Assembly: GCA_000499405.2 (NCBI GenBank)
Contig: HG738137.1
Location: forward strand, 6,386,001 to 6,450,000
Direction of reading: 5' to 3'
Source: Onchocerca volvulus
Lineage: Eukaryota > Nematoda > Chromadorea > Rhabditida > Onchocercidae
DNA length: 64,000 bases
How positions within the stretch are numbered: position 1 is the first letter of the stretch; every line of letters starts with the position of its first letter. Made by a program: the position numbers and the translations under genes. Positions 54,130 to 64,000 of this stretch are shown one piece after another. The notes under the pieces were generated by a model. The model saw nothing but the letters and a program-made list of their open reading frames with translations. It ran no database searches and had not been told where the DNA came from.

Positions 54130-54262
54130 AAAAAAAAAAAATGGGTATAATTATATAAAATACGCGCCTATTCGAATGCAACGTTGTGTCAAAATTTGAA
54201 AGCAGTCGGTGAAGAACTTGCAACGTTGTTCAAAAGCCATAAAGAACATTTAAATTTTTATT
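54130..54262 (+). repeat. Interspersed repeat, copy 3
   Basis: A-run, ACGCGCCTATTCGAATGCAA, AGCAGTCGGTGAAGAACTTG, AAAAGCCATAAAGAACATTT. It is in direct orientation to copy 2, about 290 bp downstream, so the two may be parts of one larger element or a local duplication. Confidence 0.7.
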
Positions 54263-55490
54263 TATATAGATGACTGAAATATTGCAATTGAAATTCTAAA
54301 ATCAAATCTCATCATAGGACTAAATTCAAAAGCCATTGTATGTATAAGCTTCTATTTTCAAAAAGTGTGAGAAACACAAAAAAGCACTTTATGGTGACAA
54401 AGCTTTTCTTTTTTCAGAATATTACGGGAAATCAAACATATGTCAATCTATCACTTTAAATTTCATTTGAATTTTGATATCATCTACTTATCTAATCAAA
54501 GGAAATTAGTAATTAATGAGACAATCCGCAGGTCAAGAACGAAACTGACCTATCACTCTCTTATTTTCAATCACTTTTTTTTTTTTAAATCAAGGCTTTC
54601 TTTCTGCGGAAGATTAAAAACACAATTATTGCTGAAAGCTGAGATAATTTTATGAAATAGTATTAGTCAGGCAATAGAAGGTATATTGCATTGCTGAAAT
54701 CAATTAAAAATGAAGTGAGTGAAGTGTAATTAGAAGTGCAATTTGTGTGTAAGCAAATTGGTTCTGTCATCTTTGTCAAAACTCATCAGCGAGATGTCGT
54801 TGTGTGAGAAACGTTCGGAGTTCAAATATTCTGAATCTGTGCAATGCATGGTTTATTATGTGGTGATTCAGAATCTCTTCGTCAAGCCAAACTTGTGTTA
54901 TAGCTGTTCAGTGCTTCTTCTGCTTGTTTTGATTTGAAGAGAACTGAAAATAACTTTCAAGCATAGCATTTCGGCTAAACTGAAGTATAGGTAAGTCTTT
55001 TGAGTTAGACATTACATCTGTTTGATTAGAAGTTTGATTTCCAATTTCTCCACATCATCTCATAATCATTCGTTAGTCAACAAATACGCCAAGGAAGAGC
55101 GCATTCTCGATGAGAAAACAGCAGCAGCCAACATCATTCGAAGATCGATCGCAAGCTGTAGCCATGCTGAAAAATAACGGCAATGATGGAGTGACGTTTG
55201 TTGATGACGTTAAGTTTGCAAGTAATGCTATTTAACGTAAGGGATGCAGTGTGCGTGCGTGCGTGCATGCAATGGATTGCAACGGCTATTATATGATCTT
55301 TCTGCATGAGGAATGCATTTTTCCAATCATTTCATATTTAACTTCATCTGTGATGAACTAAAACTTGCACGCATGCATATAACATACCGTCTTGCATATA
55401 CTTGCAGCAGACATGAATGCATACATGCTTACTGCAAACATACACACACACATACAAACATCCACATTCATTTGCTGATAATAATGCTTC

Positions 55491-55531
55491 TCACACATAC
55501 ATACATACATGTACACACGTACAGACACATA

Positions 55532-55569
<38 letters not shown>
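55491..55569. repeat. (CA)n / CATA microsatellite
   Basis: Mixed CATA and CACA units ending in about 15 uninterrupted CA dinucleotides. The long open frames on both strands here are artefacts of the repeat. Confidence 0.95.
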
Positions 55570-55570
<1 letters not shown>

Positions 55571-55624
55571 ATGATTTGCTGTGCAATGAGAATCATTCCA
55601 ACTGTGCCTGTACGTCCTTTGACT

Positions 55625-55672
55625 ATGTATGTGTGTGTATGTGTATGTATGTGTCTGTGTGTGTATGTATGC
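55625..55672. repeat. (GT)n / GTAT microsatellite
   Basis: GTGT/GTAT units about 55 bp after the CA tract, so the two tracts can pair with each other as a large imperfect inverted repeat. Confidence 0.9.
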
Positions 55673-56418
55673 ATTAGTGGACCGTTGTCTCAAGGTGAGC
55701 GTATTGATCGGTGGCAGTAGCCTAGTATTGCTTTTCTGCTTTTCACAGCTTATTTGCTGTTGGAATGCACATGAGGGCCTATGTACACACCCATACCATG
55801 TAGTTATGCGATAATTACGCCACATACATACGTATTTGTCTGTGTCTGTCTGTGTAACATACAAACTGTTCAAGTTAACAGACTATTCGCAAAAATTTTC
55901 GCAGTAGTGTAGTTCACGTCATCCTGAATTTTTTCATTTGTGCAATTTCATCTTTATGATCACCTCAATCGCTGTCATTTTTAACTGTCATCTCACTATT
56001 GTCGTTGTTTTTCCTTTCTCATTTTTATCACTGATATCATCATATCGGTTTAATCGTCATTATTACTCCTTTTTCCATCATTAGTAACGAGGTAGTAATC
56101 ACTAGCGTTATATTATTATGCTTCGATTCATAAATAATGATCCGTATGTTGCAGTATGAAATATCGGTGTTATGAATCAAAGGAAGGGAATGATAAGCAG
56201 TATTATTTGGTTGTCAATATGAGGATACGCCGTTACGCTGTGTTATATCCACTTTACTGTGCGCATAAGTCTTTTGTCTTGGATGCTATATGATATCAAG
56301 GAATATGCTGATGTATTTGCTTCCATTATTATTTCTGATATCCATAACTTATTATCTAGTAGATCCTAACGTCAACGGCACGTACTGATTCTTTCCGGTG
56401 GAGACATCCTTTTTGCGA

Positions 56419-59400
56419 ATGGCTGCCTACACTCTTGCTAAGGTTCATTTTATCCTTATTCCTCGTTATTTTCAATTAAAACTCAAAAATATTTGTTGAA
56501 GTTTTTCGGTTGTAATCTTTCTTATTGCCTGCTTTATAACTTCATTCCAGTGCAACACGTAATATTCGTTCTGTCAGACTGATTTGTTCTCTCATTGAAG
56601 CTCTTCCTCCTAAATTGCCGTCCAGTTATTTTTGTAATGTTGGAAATGCCAGTGAAGTGAAGAGATATAGAATTATACGTGGAGATTCATCTATCGTCAA
56701 TTTTAAATTTCGTTCTCAACTTTTTACTTCCCGCTTAATTTGTCTTCGAGGCATAACTTTTTAAATACCTATTAGTTATGCAGCTTACTCATTCAGGCCC
56801 TCCAATAATTTATATCATTTGTGCTGCTACTTCAACAGGTTATGTATCTCGAAAGTTCTCCATTGAAAGGCATTATATTAACTCCAATTCTAATTTAAGT
56901 TTGAAATAATAATATGATAATTATCGGTGATTCTGCGCTTAGTGCTGGAAAAGTTATAATTTAATACTCAAAGCAAATCAAACATATTCGTTCCAGAACG
57001 TATTTATCTTTTTCTATGAAACATAGAATTCAGTTTTGTGTTAACAAAACCGTCTACTTAGTTCTCTATTAGATAAAATAAGAATGTAAAGCGATTATCT
57101 GAGACACATACTCGAGGTTTTTTCATTATCATCGCTTATTCTTTTCTGTGTTCTGTAAGAAGATTGACTCTTGTCGTACTTATCTTTTTGTGGGCTCACT
57201 CTTCTCAATAATTTTTTTTGCATTAATTTTATAGCATAATTACAATGCATAAAATGCGCTATGTAAAAAGGATATGATGATGTAGAAGTTCAGAGATATT
57301 GTCTGATGAAGAGACTAAAAGTTTTCGTTTTGAAATTTGGCAAACAATCAATCACTGATACAATGTTTCCATAAATTTTGATAAGTCAAAAATTTAAATT
57401 TATCTTAAAAAAGTTGTCATTAAGAATTTCTCTTTAAGAAAATCATCTTTGTGAATCTAAGATTTGACTCCTCAAGAAGAAAGATATAAAAACAAAAATT
57501 CTTCTGATATAAAAACAAAAATTCTTTTCAACCGACATACGGCTAAAAATCATACTGCGTTCCATGTAATAATGACAGTTCGAAGTCATCCCAAGAGGAA
57601 TGAAATCAAAGAACAATGAATCTTAATCCTCTTCCCTTATCTTAATGCACGATTTTTTTCTTCCTTTTTTATAACTAAGTTATGGATAGAAAAAAAGTAC
57701 ATAGTTTAGAACAATTCGGAAGAATGTTTATTATTTAAGGCTTCATATACTTCTGAGTAATGATGCTGATGTTACTGAAAGCAAATCTGCGCAAGCAAAT
57801 TTATGTGCAAATGATATACAGTTTGTCGTGTGCACGGTTAATTTACAGTACTACAAAGATAGTCATTCAGGATTGGTTTAGGAATCAAATACTTTAAATT
57901 AAATCTTTCCCATATGTCTCAAGCTCCATATTTTTTCCAGCTGAAATTTTAATATGGTAACTCATTGAACACTGGGCTGACAATTCAACAAAATAGGTTT
58001 TCATCAAGTTATTTTTAGCTCGATTCGCTCTCTATGAAAATCGCTCAATCTGCTCCGCTCAAAACGCTTAAATATTTTCGCGTATCTGTGCCACAAGCTC
58101 TTACTGGCCAAACCCTTGTTGCATTTTTACAGGTTTGCTTTTCTGTTTAATTCACTTTAAGAAAAATGTGCTTTATAATATCTATTATCTGTTATTACGA
58201 AGCAATCTTTGTTAATATGTTAGGATAGTATCTTTTTTGAATTCTCATATGTCATTTTGACAGATTTTGAAGAATTATTGCACATACTGTTCAGGTTAAA
58301 GTAATTTAACTATTTCATGAAATAGCTTCCTGTTAAACTTGATAGTTTGATCTTTTTCAAAAATTCGATATATGGTATACTATCTCGCTGTTAATGCTGA
58401 AAAAAAATGCTGCGCTGCATGATCGCTCGGCTTATGATCCTGAGTGATATCATACAATACAAAGGAGCTTTTTGGCTCGCAAAAATTTATCTCTCCCTCC
58501 TTCACCTTATCCTCTTTTTTCGCATGTAAGCCATAAAAGATAAAAAAGCAGGAGCGAGTTGGTTCTTAAATCATAACTTTTTCATATTTGTCAGAGATAC
58601 GGGTCGAGAAATTGCAGGAACTGATGACTTTTGATGATCTCGCAGATACACTGCATTTGGCAACTTTACTTCTTCAGCACGGTTACATATTTCCTGTAAT
58701 CGAACATTCATTACTTGTCAAGGACGATAATACATTATACAGACTGCAGCTGCCATATTTCTGGCCCTCACATGCGACTCACACGGACAATGTAGAATAT
58801 GGTAAGATTTTTTGATTACTGAAGATCATCAATTGACATCGAGCACTGTTTAATAATGAATAATGTTAAACTTCATTTGCTTTGTGCATTTAAAAATTTT
58901 ATTTACTGCGAGTGTTGTGCTTAGGAAGGAATCTCTTTTGAGAAATGAAACTTTTATAAGACCGGCAAAAAGGATAAAAAGAAATATTTTTACTCTTTTG
59001 TGAAATGCTGTGCTCTCAGTGTGAATTGCTTTCGATGAAAGCATTAAAGTGAATGGAAGTATTCGCTAGTTTTCAGCAATTTATCTTAATAAACGACTGA
59101 TGCGAAATGAGCAGAGACATGGCCTAGAAGAAGATGAAGTTGAGGCATACAATAAACTTCTCGAGCTTCTTGGCCATATGTGGGATTTTATTACTATTCA
59201 GGCGGAAATGCAGCTGAAAATTCAGAAGGTATTATTCCATGATATTAGCCATGTTTTATTGCTTTATTACTAAATTATTGAATATTAAATTAACTATTAC
59301 TAGATTGTGATTGCTGAATGGACTTTTAGACAGATTTGAATTTTAATTTCACATTATTAGATCAGTTATGATATTAAAATTGATAGCTAATTATTAATTA

Positions 59401-62190
59401 AGTGATAATTGATGCTATTAATAGTGATGTTGATCATAGTGCAAATTTGCCTAATAAATAAACAAAAATTATCACTTTCATAATCAACCTCATTACTGAG
59501 CAATTTATCGTTAAACTTTGATTTTTTTTTGGACCAGCTTGGTTGCAAAGGAATGTTTGTAGGAAAAGAAAAAGAGTGATAAAGTAGTATATGACAGTGA
59601 AGAAAGGGCATTCTGGAGAACCCGAAGACCTGGACAAGCAAATTGTCTCGAGCAACACATTCAGGTTACTTTTTCATTCCGAAATGTAGGGAAAGAATTG
59701 GAAATTGCTTTTCTGAAATTTGATTAAAAATGCTTTGCTCAGATATTTTGGACATGGAGACATTTAATAATCATTGAGCATTAAACTGAGGTGTTAGCTT
59801 AATGTTTGCAATCTAACAACATTAAGATTAAGATTACATGAATTATTAGAACAGTATTTCATTTCGATAGTGGAGAAATACTTCTGACAGACATTGAGTG
59901 CACCGAAGATGTCTCCTGTAGTACAGCACTTATTTAGCACTCTATTTTTGAAAATCACACAGTTTTAGAAGAGAGAAAAGAAATTACGGAAGCGTACTGT
60001 TGCTGTTTATCAGAGAGAACTGGAGCGTTTGAAATTCACTTTGAAAACGAAACCATGGCTGAAAGCTATGAAAGCAAGTGAAACGTAAACATTTACTAAA
60101 TCCTTCTTAGCTTTAAAGTTTTTTTTTTTTTTTTCTTCACAGAACAAAAAAACAAATGGAAAAAATAAAATTTATTCATTTCATTTTTTAGATTGATGAT
60201 GTTTTATAAAATATCACTGTGTGAAGAATTTTTCATCTCACTGTTAGTAATGAAAAAAAAATGTGGATGTAAAAAGAACAATTGTTGACTTATTTTAATA
60301 CAGTTTGAGAGAAGCTCTTTGTCTTGTTTGTTATAACTGATATGCTTAATTCAGCTACGCACTATTCAGATAAATACATGAAATGACACTATAAAATCAA
60401 ATTTAGAATGGTGTCTTGGTGCGAACAGTTCCATGACTATGATCCTTTTATATCAACTCCACAACCTAGTAATCCATGGATATCTGATGATACTAATTTA
60501 TGGGTGATAAATACTGACTCGTAAGTTGTACTGTTATATCTGTCAACGAAAAATAATTTCATGTAATGCTATATTGCTTTGTAGTCCTCATATATTATTT
60601 CTTCATAGCTAAATTGTAAAAACAAAATAAGAGATATTCACTAATTAAAAAAATGAGGCGAAAACATATTATTTCTTCATAGCTTAATTATAGAAATAAA
60701 GTAAGAGATACTCATTAATTAAATAAATGAGACGAAAACAATGTACTGATCACGTATGTTTTGTTCTCACTAATAAAAGTATTATATCTGTAGCTTTAGA
60801 GATTGCTTGTTTGGTAGATTCTTTTGAAATAAAAGTAATGATAGAAAAAATTTTCCGTTCTCACTATCTTATTAGATGTGATATTTTGTTAAATTTTAGA
60901 AAACTTTTTTTTTAAAAAGACTATTATAGGGTGGAAGTACCGACTGAACTACGGGTTAAACGGTGGGGCCTTTCAGTGCAAGAACTCGTTCGAGATCCCA
61001 TTGGGAGACAAGTTCTTGAAACATTCCTAGAAAGCGAGTTTTCCTCTGAAAACATTCGATTTTGGATGGCCATTCAAGATTTGAAATTTTCTTCTAATGA
61101 GCAAGTAGAAAGGAAGGCGCATCACATTTATGAAGAATTTTTAGCGTCAGGTGCTCCTTGTCAGGTATATTTTCCGACATTTTTTAATTATCAGAACTGA
61201 TTGAAATTAGGGTTTTGTTCTATGATTTCCAAATTAGACATCAATTTTCCTTAATTTCATTTCATTACTCTCCACCGCTGCCATTGATTCTTTGTTTTTT
61301 TTTTTTTCTTTTTTTCGTGATCATAACGAATAATACTTCCAGTCTACAAAATCATTAAAAGGAGAACTCATTCAACTCATATTGATCTCTGTTGATCTAA
61401 AATCCTCAATCAAGTAATTATTACATATTCAGGATTGTAAGTGGAGAATTAATCGAGAATGGGACCAGATTTCTTAGGCTTATATTTCCAGGTAAACGTT
61501 GATTCACGTACACTAGAAAGTACAGTGAAATCACTGGAGGATAAGTCAGTGGCCAGACGCCATGCATTTTCTCCAGCTGAGGAGCATATATTCAAATTGA
61601 TGAGCAAAGACTCATATCCGCGATTTTTACGCTCCCAAATCTACAAGGGAGTACTTTCGGCAGCTCAACAACAAGTAATTTTTGTGAAATGAAATGAATC
61701 TAACGTTTGTGTGATCATCTCTGTTAACATATTATCCGTTACATTCATTATTTCGGCTATATTTGAGGATTTGGATATTCCGAAATAATTTGACTTTAAT
61801 ACGTATTTTTATAGGGTTCAAAACGTCTTGGTTGGCGAAATTTCGTATTTAATATGGGTAATCAGAGGAAGATGCCAGCTACGGCCAAACAGCATAAAAT
61901 AAGTCGTGAAGATAATTCCCATATTTCACTTCCAAAACAACTCAGTTCGGATTCTCTCTCTGTAGTAAAAGCGCAAACGCAAAGGTAAAATTCTTTTTTC
62001 TCTTTTTGTTCAGAAATTACAAAAAGTTATCAATATATATATAAAATCAATCGTAAATGCTCTTGAAACTACTTATTTCCGATACATAAAAGCATCTAGT
62101 TATTTAACTTCCGAAACATCAAAAATCAACTGGAAATGGAATGCTTCCAGGCTACCAGCAGAATCTTTTACAACTATATCGAATACATAG
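56419..62190 (+). CDS. eat-16: R7-family regulator of G-protein signalling (DEP-GGL-RGS), EAT-16-like
   Basis: Ten exons give 450 aa in consistent phase: 56419-56442, 58019-58132, 58597-58801, 59077-59228, 59969-60084, 60407-60520, 60930-61164, 61492-61674, 61815-61984, 62151-62190. The DEP domain (about 12-110) carries PLKTLKYFRVSVPQALTGQ and LHLATLLLQHGYIFPV. A helical linker and GGL domain (about 175-240, SWCEQFHDYDP, NPWISDDTNLW) follow. The RGS domain (about 250-378) has FLESEFSSENIRFWMAIQDL, VNVDSRTLE and HIFKLMSKDSYPRFLRSQIY. R7 proteins accelerate GTP hydrolysis on Galpha o/q and pair with Gbeta5 through GGL. At 450 aa it is closer to EAT-16 (about 470 aa) than to EGL-10, its nearest alternative. 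The first exon (MAAYTLAK) and the acceptor CAGAG at 58596 are the least certain parts. The stop is 27 bp from the convergent MCRS1 stop. Confidence 0.87.
56443..58018 (+). other. RGS gene intron 1
   Basis: 1.6 kb, AT-rich, no supported exon. It contains a tandem GATATAAAAACAAAAATTCTT duplication near 57483-57526. If the first exon is wrong, this is instead part of the promoter. Confidence 0.35.
60592..60739 (+). repeat. Two-copy 74-bp tandem duplication in RGS gene intron 6
   Basis: Units at 60592-60665 and 60666-60739 both run from ATATTATTTCTTCATAGC to ATGAG(G/A)CGAAAAC with scattered substitutions. It lies wholly within the intron 60521-60929, just upstream of the RGS-domain exon. Confidence 0.8.
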
Positions 62191-62217
62191 TAAATATAGA
62201 TGTATGGATTATTGATA

Positions 62218-63940
62218 TTAAAACTCCGGTGGCTGTGATAGTACAATGGATGATGTTTTAAACGGTTGTTGTTCAGTCGGTGCTGGTTTGTTTCCAGTTT
62301 GTTGGTTGTTGCTGTTGCCACTATTTTCACCATTATTATTGGTGCTCGCTACAGCAATGAATAGCTGAAGGCGTATTTGAGCGATTTCTATCAGCCCATT
62401 ACTGAATAACCTAGTTTTATCGCCACTTAGCAATGTTTTACCATCGACATATATTGGAGATTTTCCAACATTAGATAAGAACACTTCCACTGTTTTGGCT
62501 TGCTCATTTTGTGTTATTCTTAAAATGGCTTGTTTTCGACTGATCGTTGCAACTGGTCCTTCCAAAGCTAGATTGATATCAACCTGAAAATTCGAAGTAT
62601 GTTCGTGAGCAGGTCTGTAACTACACAAACTCATAACATTAATTGAAAATTTTCTTATAAAGGATCAGAGCACTCAGTCCCTAAATTCCTCCTTCTTTGT
62701 TAGTATTTTTAGCAGAATTAACTGACTGAAGTACGATTTAAATTAATTTCTTTTCTAAAAACATTGTTACAAGATTCATTTCTTCCCACTCATTCAAAAT
62801 TTCGTATTTCATACACATTTCAAATGTGATGTAATTGGTTAGCATTTTATAATAGCGAGTGCATGTTTTCTATCTTGCACTATTTTTATTTTCAAACTAA
62901 TGATGCATAACAGATGTCAGAGGCAACTATGCTCAACCAAAGATGTGTTTTTGTGTACAAATTTCGGCTCCTACTCTAAGGAATAAATGTTTCTTTAATT
63001 CGATTATTTTTTTTTACCGTAAATTTGTCACAATTGCTCGAGATTTGAAACGGATCTAACCATTAGACATATATCAAACAGAATAGAGATACATGGATAT
63101 TAAATTTTGCTTTATTTTTTATTTATTCTAATTATGATAAAAACATACATTATGGAATTTTGTATTGCGACCTATTAGAATAGTTTCGCCTCGCAATAAG
63201 TAGCGCACCACACGCCCCTTCAAAACACCCCAAACACCTTCGCCCATTTGTGAATCGTCGGATATTCCACTGACAGCTTCAACATGTACCTGGAAACATC
63301 CATTCTGAGCGGAGAAATCAAGCAACCCAGAATAGAAACCAGACCTAGAAGCTTTACTTCCGGAAGTTTTAATCATAATAGTTCACATCTTCAAAAGCCT
63401 GTTCACTGTAATCATAGTGAAAAGGAAGTGCTACGCTACGTTCAGAAACAACATGTAATTACCTATTAGAAAGGCCACATCGGTTCTTTTATTTTCAACA
63501 TTATTTTAATTCAAAAAGAAGAAGAAGAGCAGAAGGAGAATTTGTAATATGGATATTTTCTATACAAAAAATAACGAAATAACTTTTTCCCACTCAAGCC
63601 AAGCACGTTCGGCTAAAACTGCTGCCTTGCACAAACGCATTTCTTCGAAACTAATATGCCGATCCCAGCCGCCATTCCATTCCAGGCTTTGTTCAATTTC
63701 CGCAAAATCTAGGACACGATTGCTAGCCTTCCTTTGATTTTGTAATAAATCCCAGTTTTTCATTTCCAGCCAGTGTTGCTGCAGAACTGATGCAGTGCGC
63801 GCATGATGAAAAGCTTCTTTGTTTCGTCCCAATATCTGCAAGTTGAAAAGATTTTCGAATCTTCTGTACTTTATTTCTGACATTTTTCTAGCTATTACAA
63901 TCAGTTCCATAATCTCTTTGGCAACATTTAATTTTTCCAT
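62218..63940 (-). CDS. MCRS1: Microspherule protein 1 (MCRS1) homologue with FHA domain, 5' end open
   Basis: Three exons are visible: 63940-63584 (or beginning further upstream), 63289-63149 and 62583-62218, all in phase 0. The first encodes the end of the MCRS_N region (FENLFNLQILGRNKEAFHHA, then VLQQHWLEMKNWDLL and VLDFAEIEQSL). The FHA domain spans exons 2-3: LKGRVVRYLLRGETILIGRN, VDINLALEGPVATISRKQA, NVGKSPIYVDGKTLLSG and LIEIAQIRLQLFI. MCRS1 is a nuclear/nucleolar protein of the INO80 and NSL chromatin complexes. Unlike the vertebrate protein, which ends soon after the FHA, this one has a tail rich in Asn/Gln/Pro (NNNGENSGNSNNQQTGNK). The frame is open up to a stop about 24 nt upstream of 63940, and the vertebrate protein has a long N-terminal part, so further exons probably lie beyond the right edge. 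Confidence 0.85.
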
Positions 63941-64000
63941 GTTAACATTGATGTGCGCATTTTAGACCGATTTTAGACGCAAATTAGACATTTTAGACTA
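63941..64000. repeat. Short direct repeats GTCTAAAAT at right edge
   Basis: On the minus strand GTCTAAAAT occurs three times plus a variant GTCTAATTT, spaced about 10-17 nt, just upstream of the first MCRS1 ATG in the window. It may be an intron or a 5' flank; the edge prevents a decision. Confidence 0.45.

Larger units (their letters stand above)
52564..56418. other. Intergenic region between unc-38 and the RGS gene
   Basis: About 3.9 kb holding the unc-38 3' UTR and RGS promoter. It contains the Helitron-like end (53752-53789), two interspersed-repeat copies and CA/GT microsatellites. A 41-aa open frame at 55110-55235 has reasonable codon use but no support as an exon. Confidence 0.45.

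Noticed and set aside
55313..55873. Long open frames on both strands (up to 171 codons)
   Set aside because: They are produced by CA/GT microsatellites; the translations are periodic His/Thr or Cys/Val strings.

Overview
This window is AT-rich nuclear DNA from a nematode, most likely a filarial (onchocercid) parasite. The evidence is its gene content: an UNC-38-type levamisole receptor subunit, a PET plus six-LIM protein of the LIM-9/Limpet type, and an R7-type RGS protein. Introns are bounded by TTTCAG-type acceptors, one start codon sits 8 nt from a trans-splice-like acceptor, and some introns reach 8 kb. The species was not determined. All gene models were assembled by hand from reading frames, splice signals and phase matching. 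Lengths are exact for these models, but none has been checked against transcripts.

Layout, left to right. The 5' part of an NDUFS7 (mitochondrial complex I) gene leaves the window leftward at 49-480 (-). It is divergent from a nine-exon Peter Pan/SSF1 ribosome-biogenesis gene at 1249-4610 (+). A GC-rich perfect hairpin lies between them. Intron 1 of the Peter Pan gene carries a frameshifted membrane-protein fragment that looks bacterial. The lim-9 gene fills 6385-37393 (-) with 14 exons coding for 684 aa, plus two candidate alternative first exons. A small two-exon gene coding for a Gly-Gly-Ser N-terminal protein lies at 40918-41748 (-).

The stretch 41749-47829 is gene-poor. It holds an LTR-like promoter/poly(A) module and a degenerate tandem repeat. 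A 12-exon UNC-38-like nicotinic receptor alpha subunit gene follows at 47830-52563 (+). The next 3.9 kb hold a Helitron-end-like hairpin, two copies of an interspersed repeat (a third, inverted copy lies in a lim-9 intron) and CA/GT microsatellites. A ten-exon R7 RGS gene (EAT-16-like, DEP-GGL-RGS) lies at 56419-62190 (+). It converges on an MCRS1-type FHA gene at 62218-63940 (-, open at its 5' side), with only 27 bp between the stop codons.

The genes do not form one pathway. Three act in nerve or muscle: lim-9 at sarcomere attachment sites, unc-38 in the neuromuscular receptor, and eat-16 in G-protein signalling. The other recognised genes are housekeeping. I found no CRISPR array, tRNA, rRNA or operon-like biosynthetic cluster. 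The most unusual material is the frameshifted bacterial-looking fragment, several long perfect hairpins, and the phase-matched alternative first exons of lim-9.
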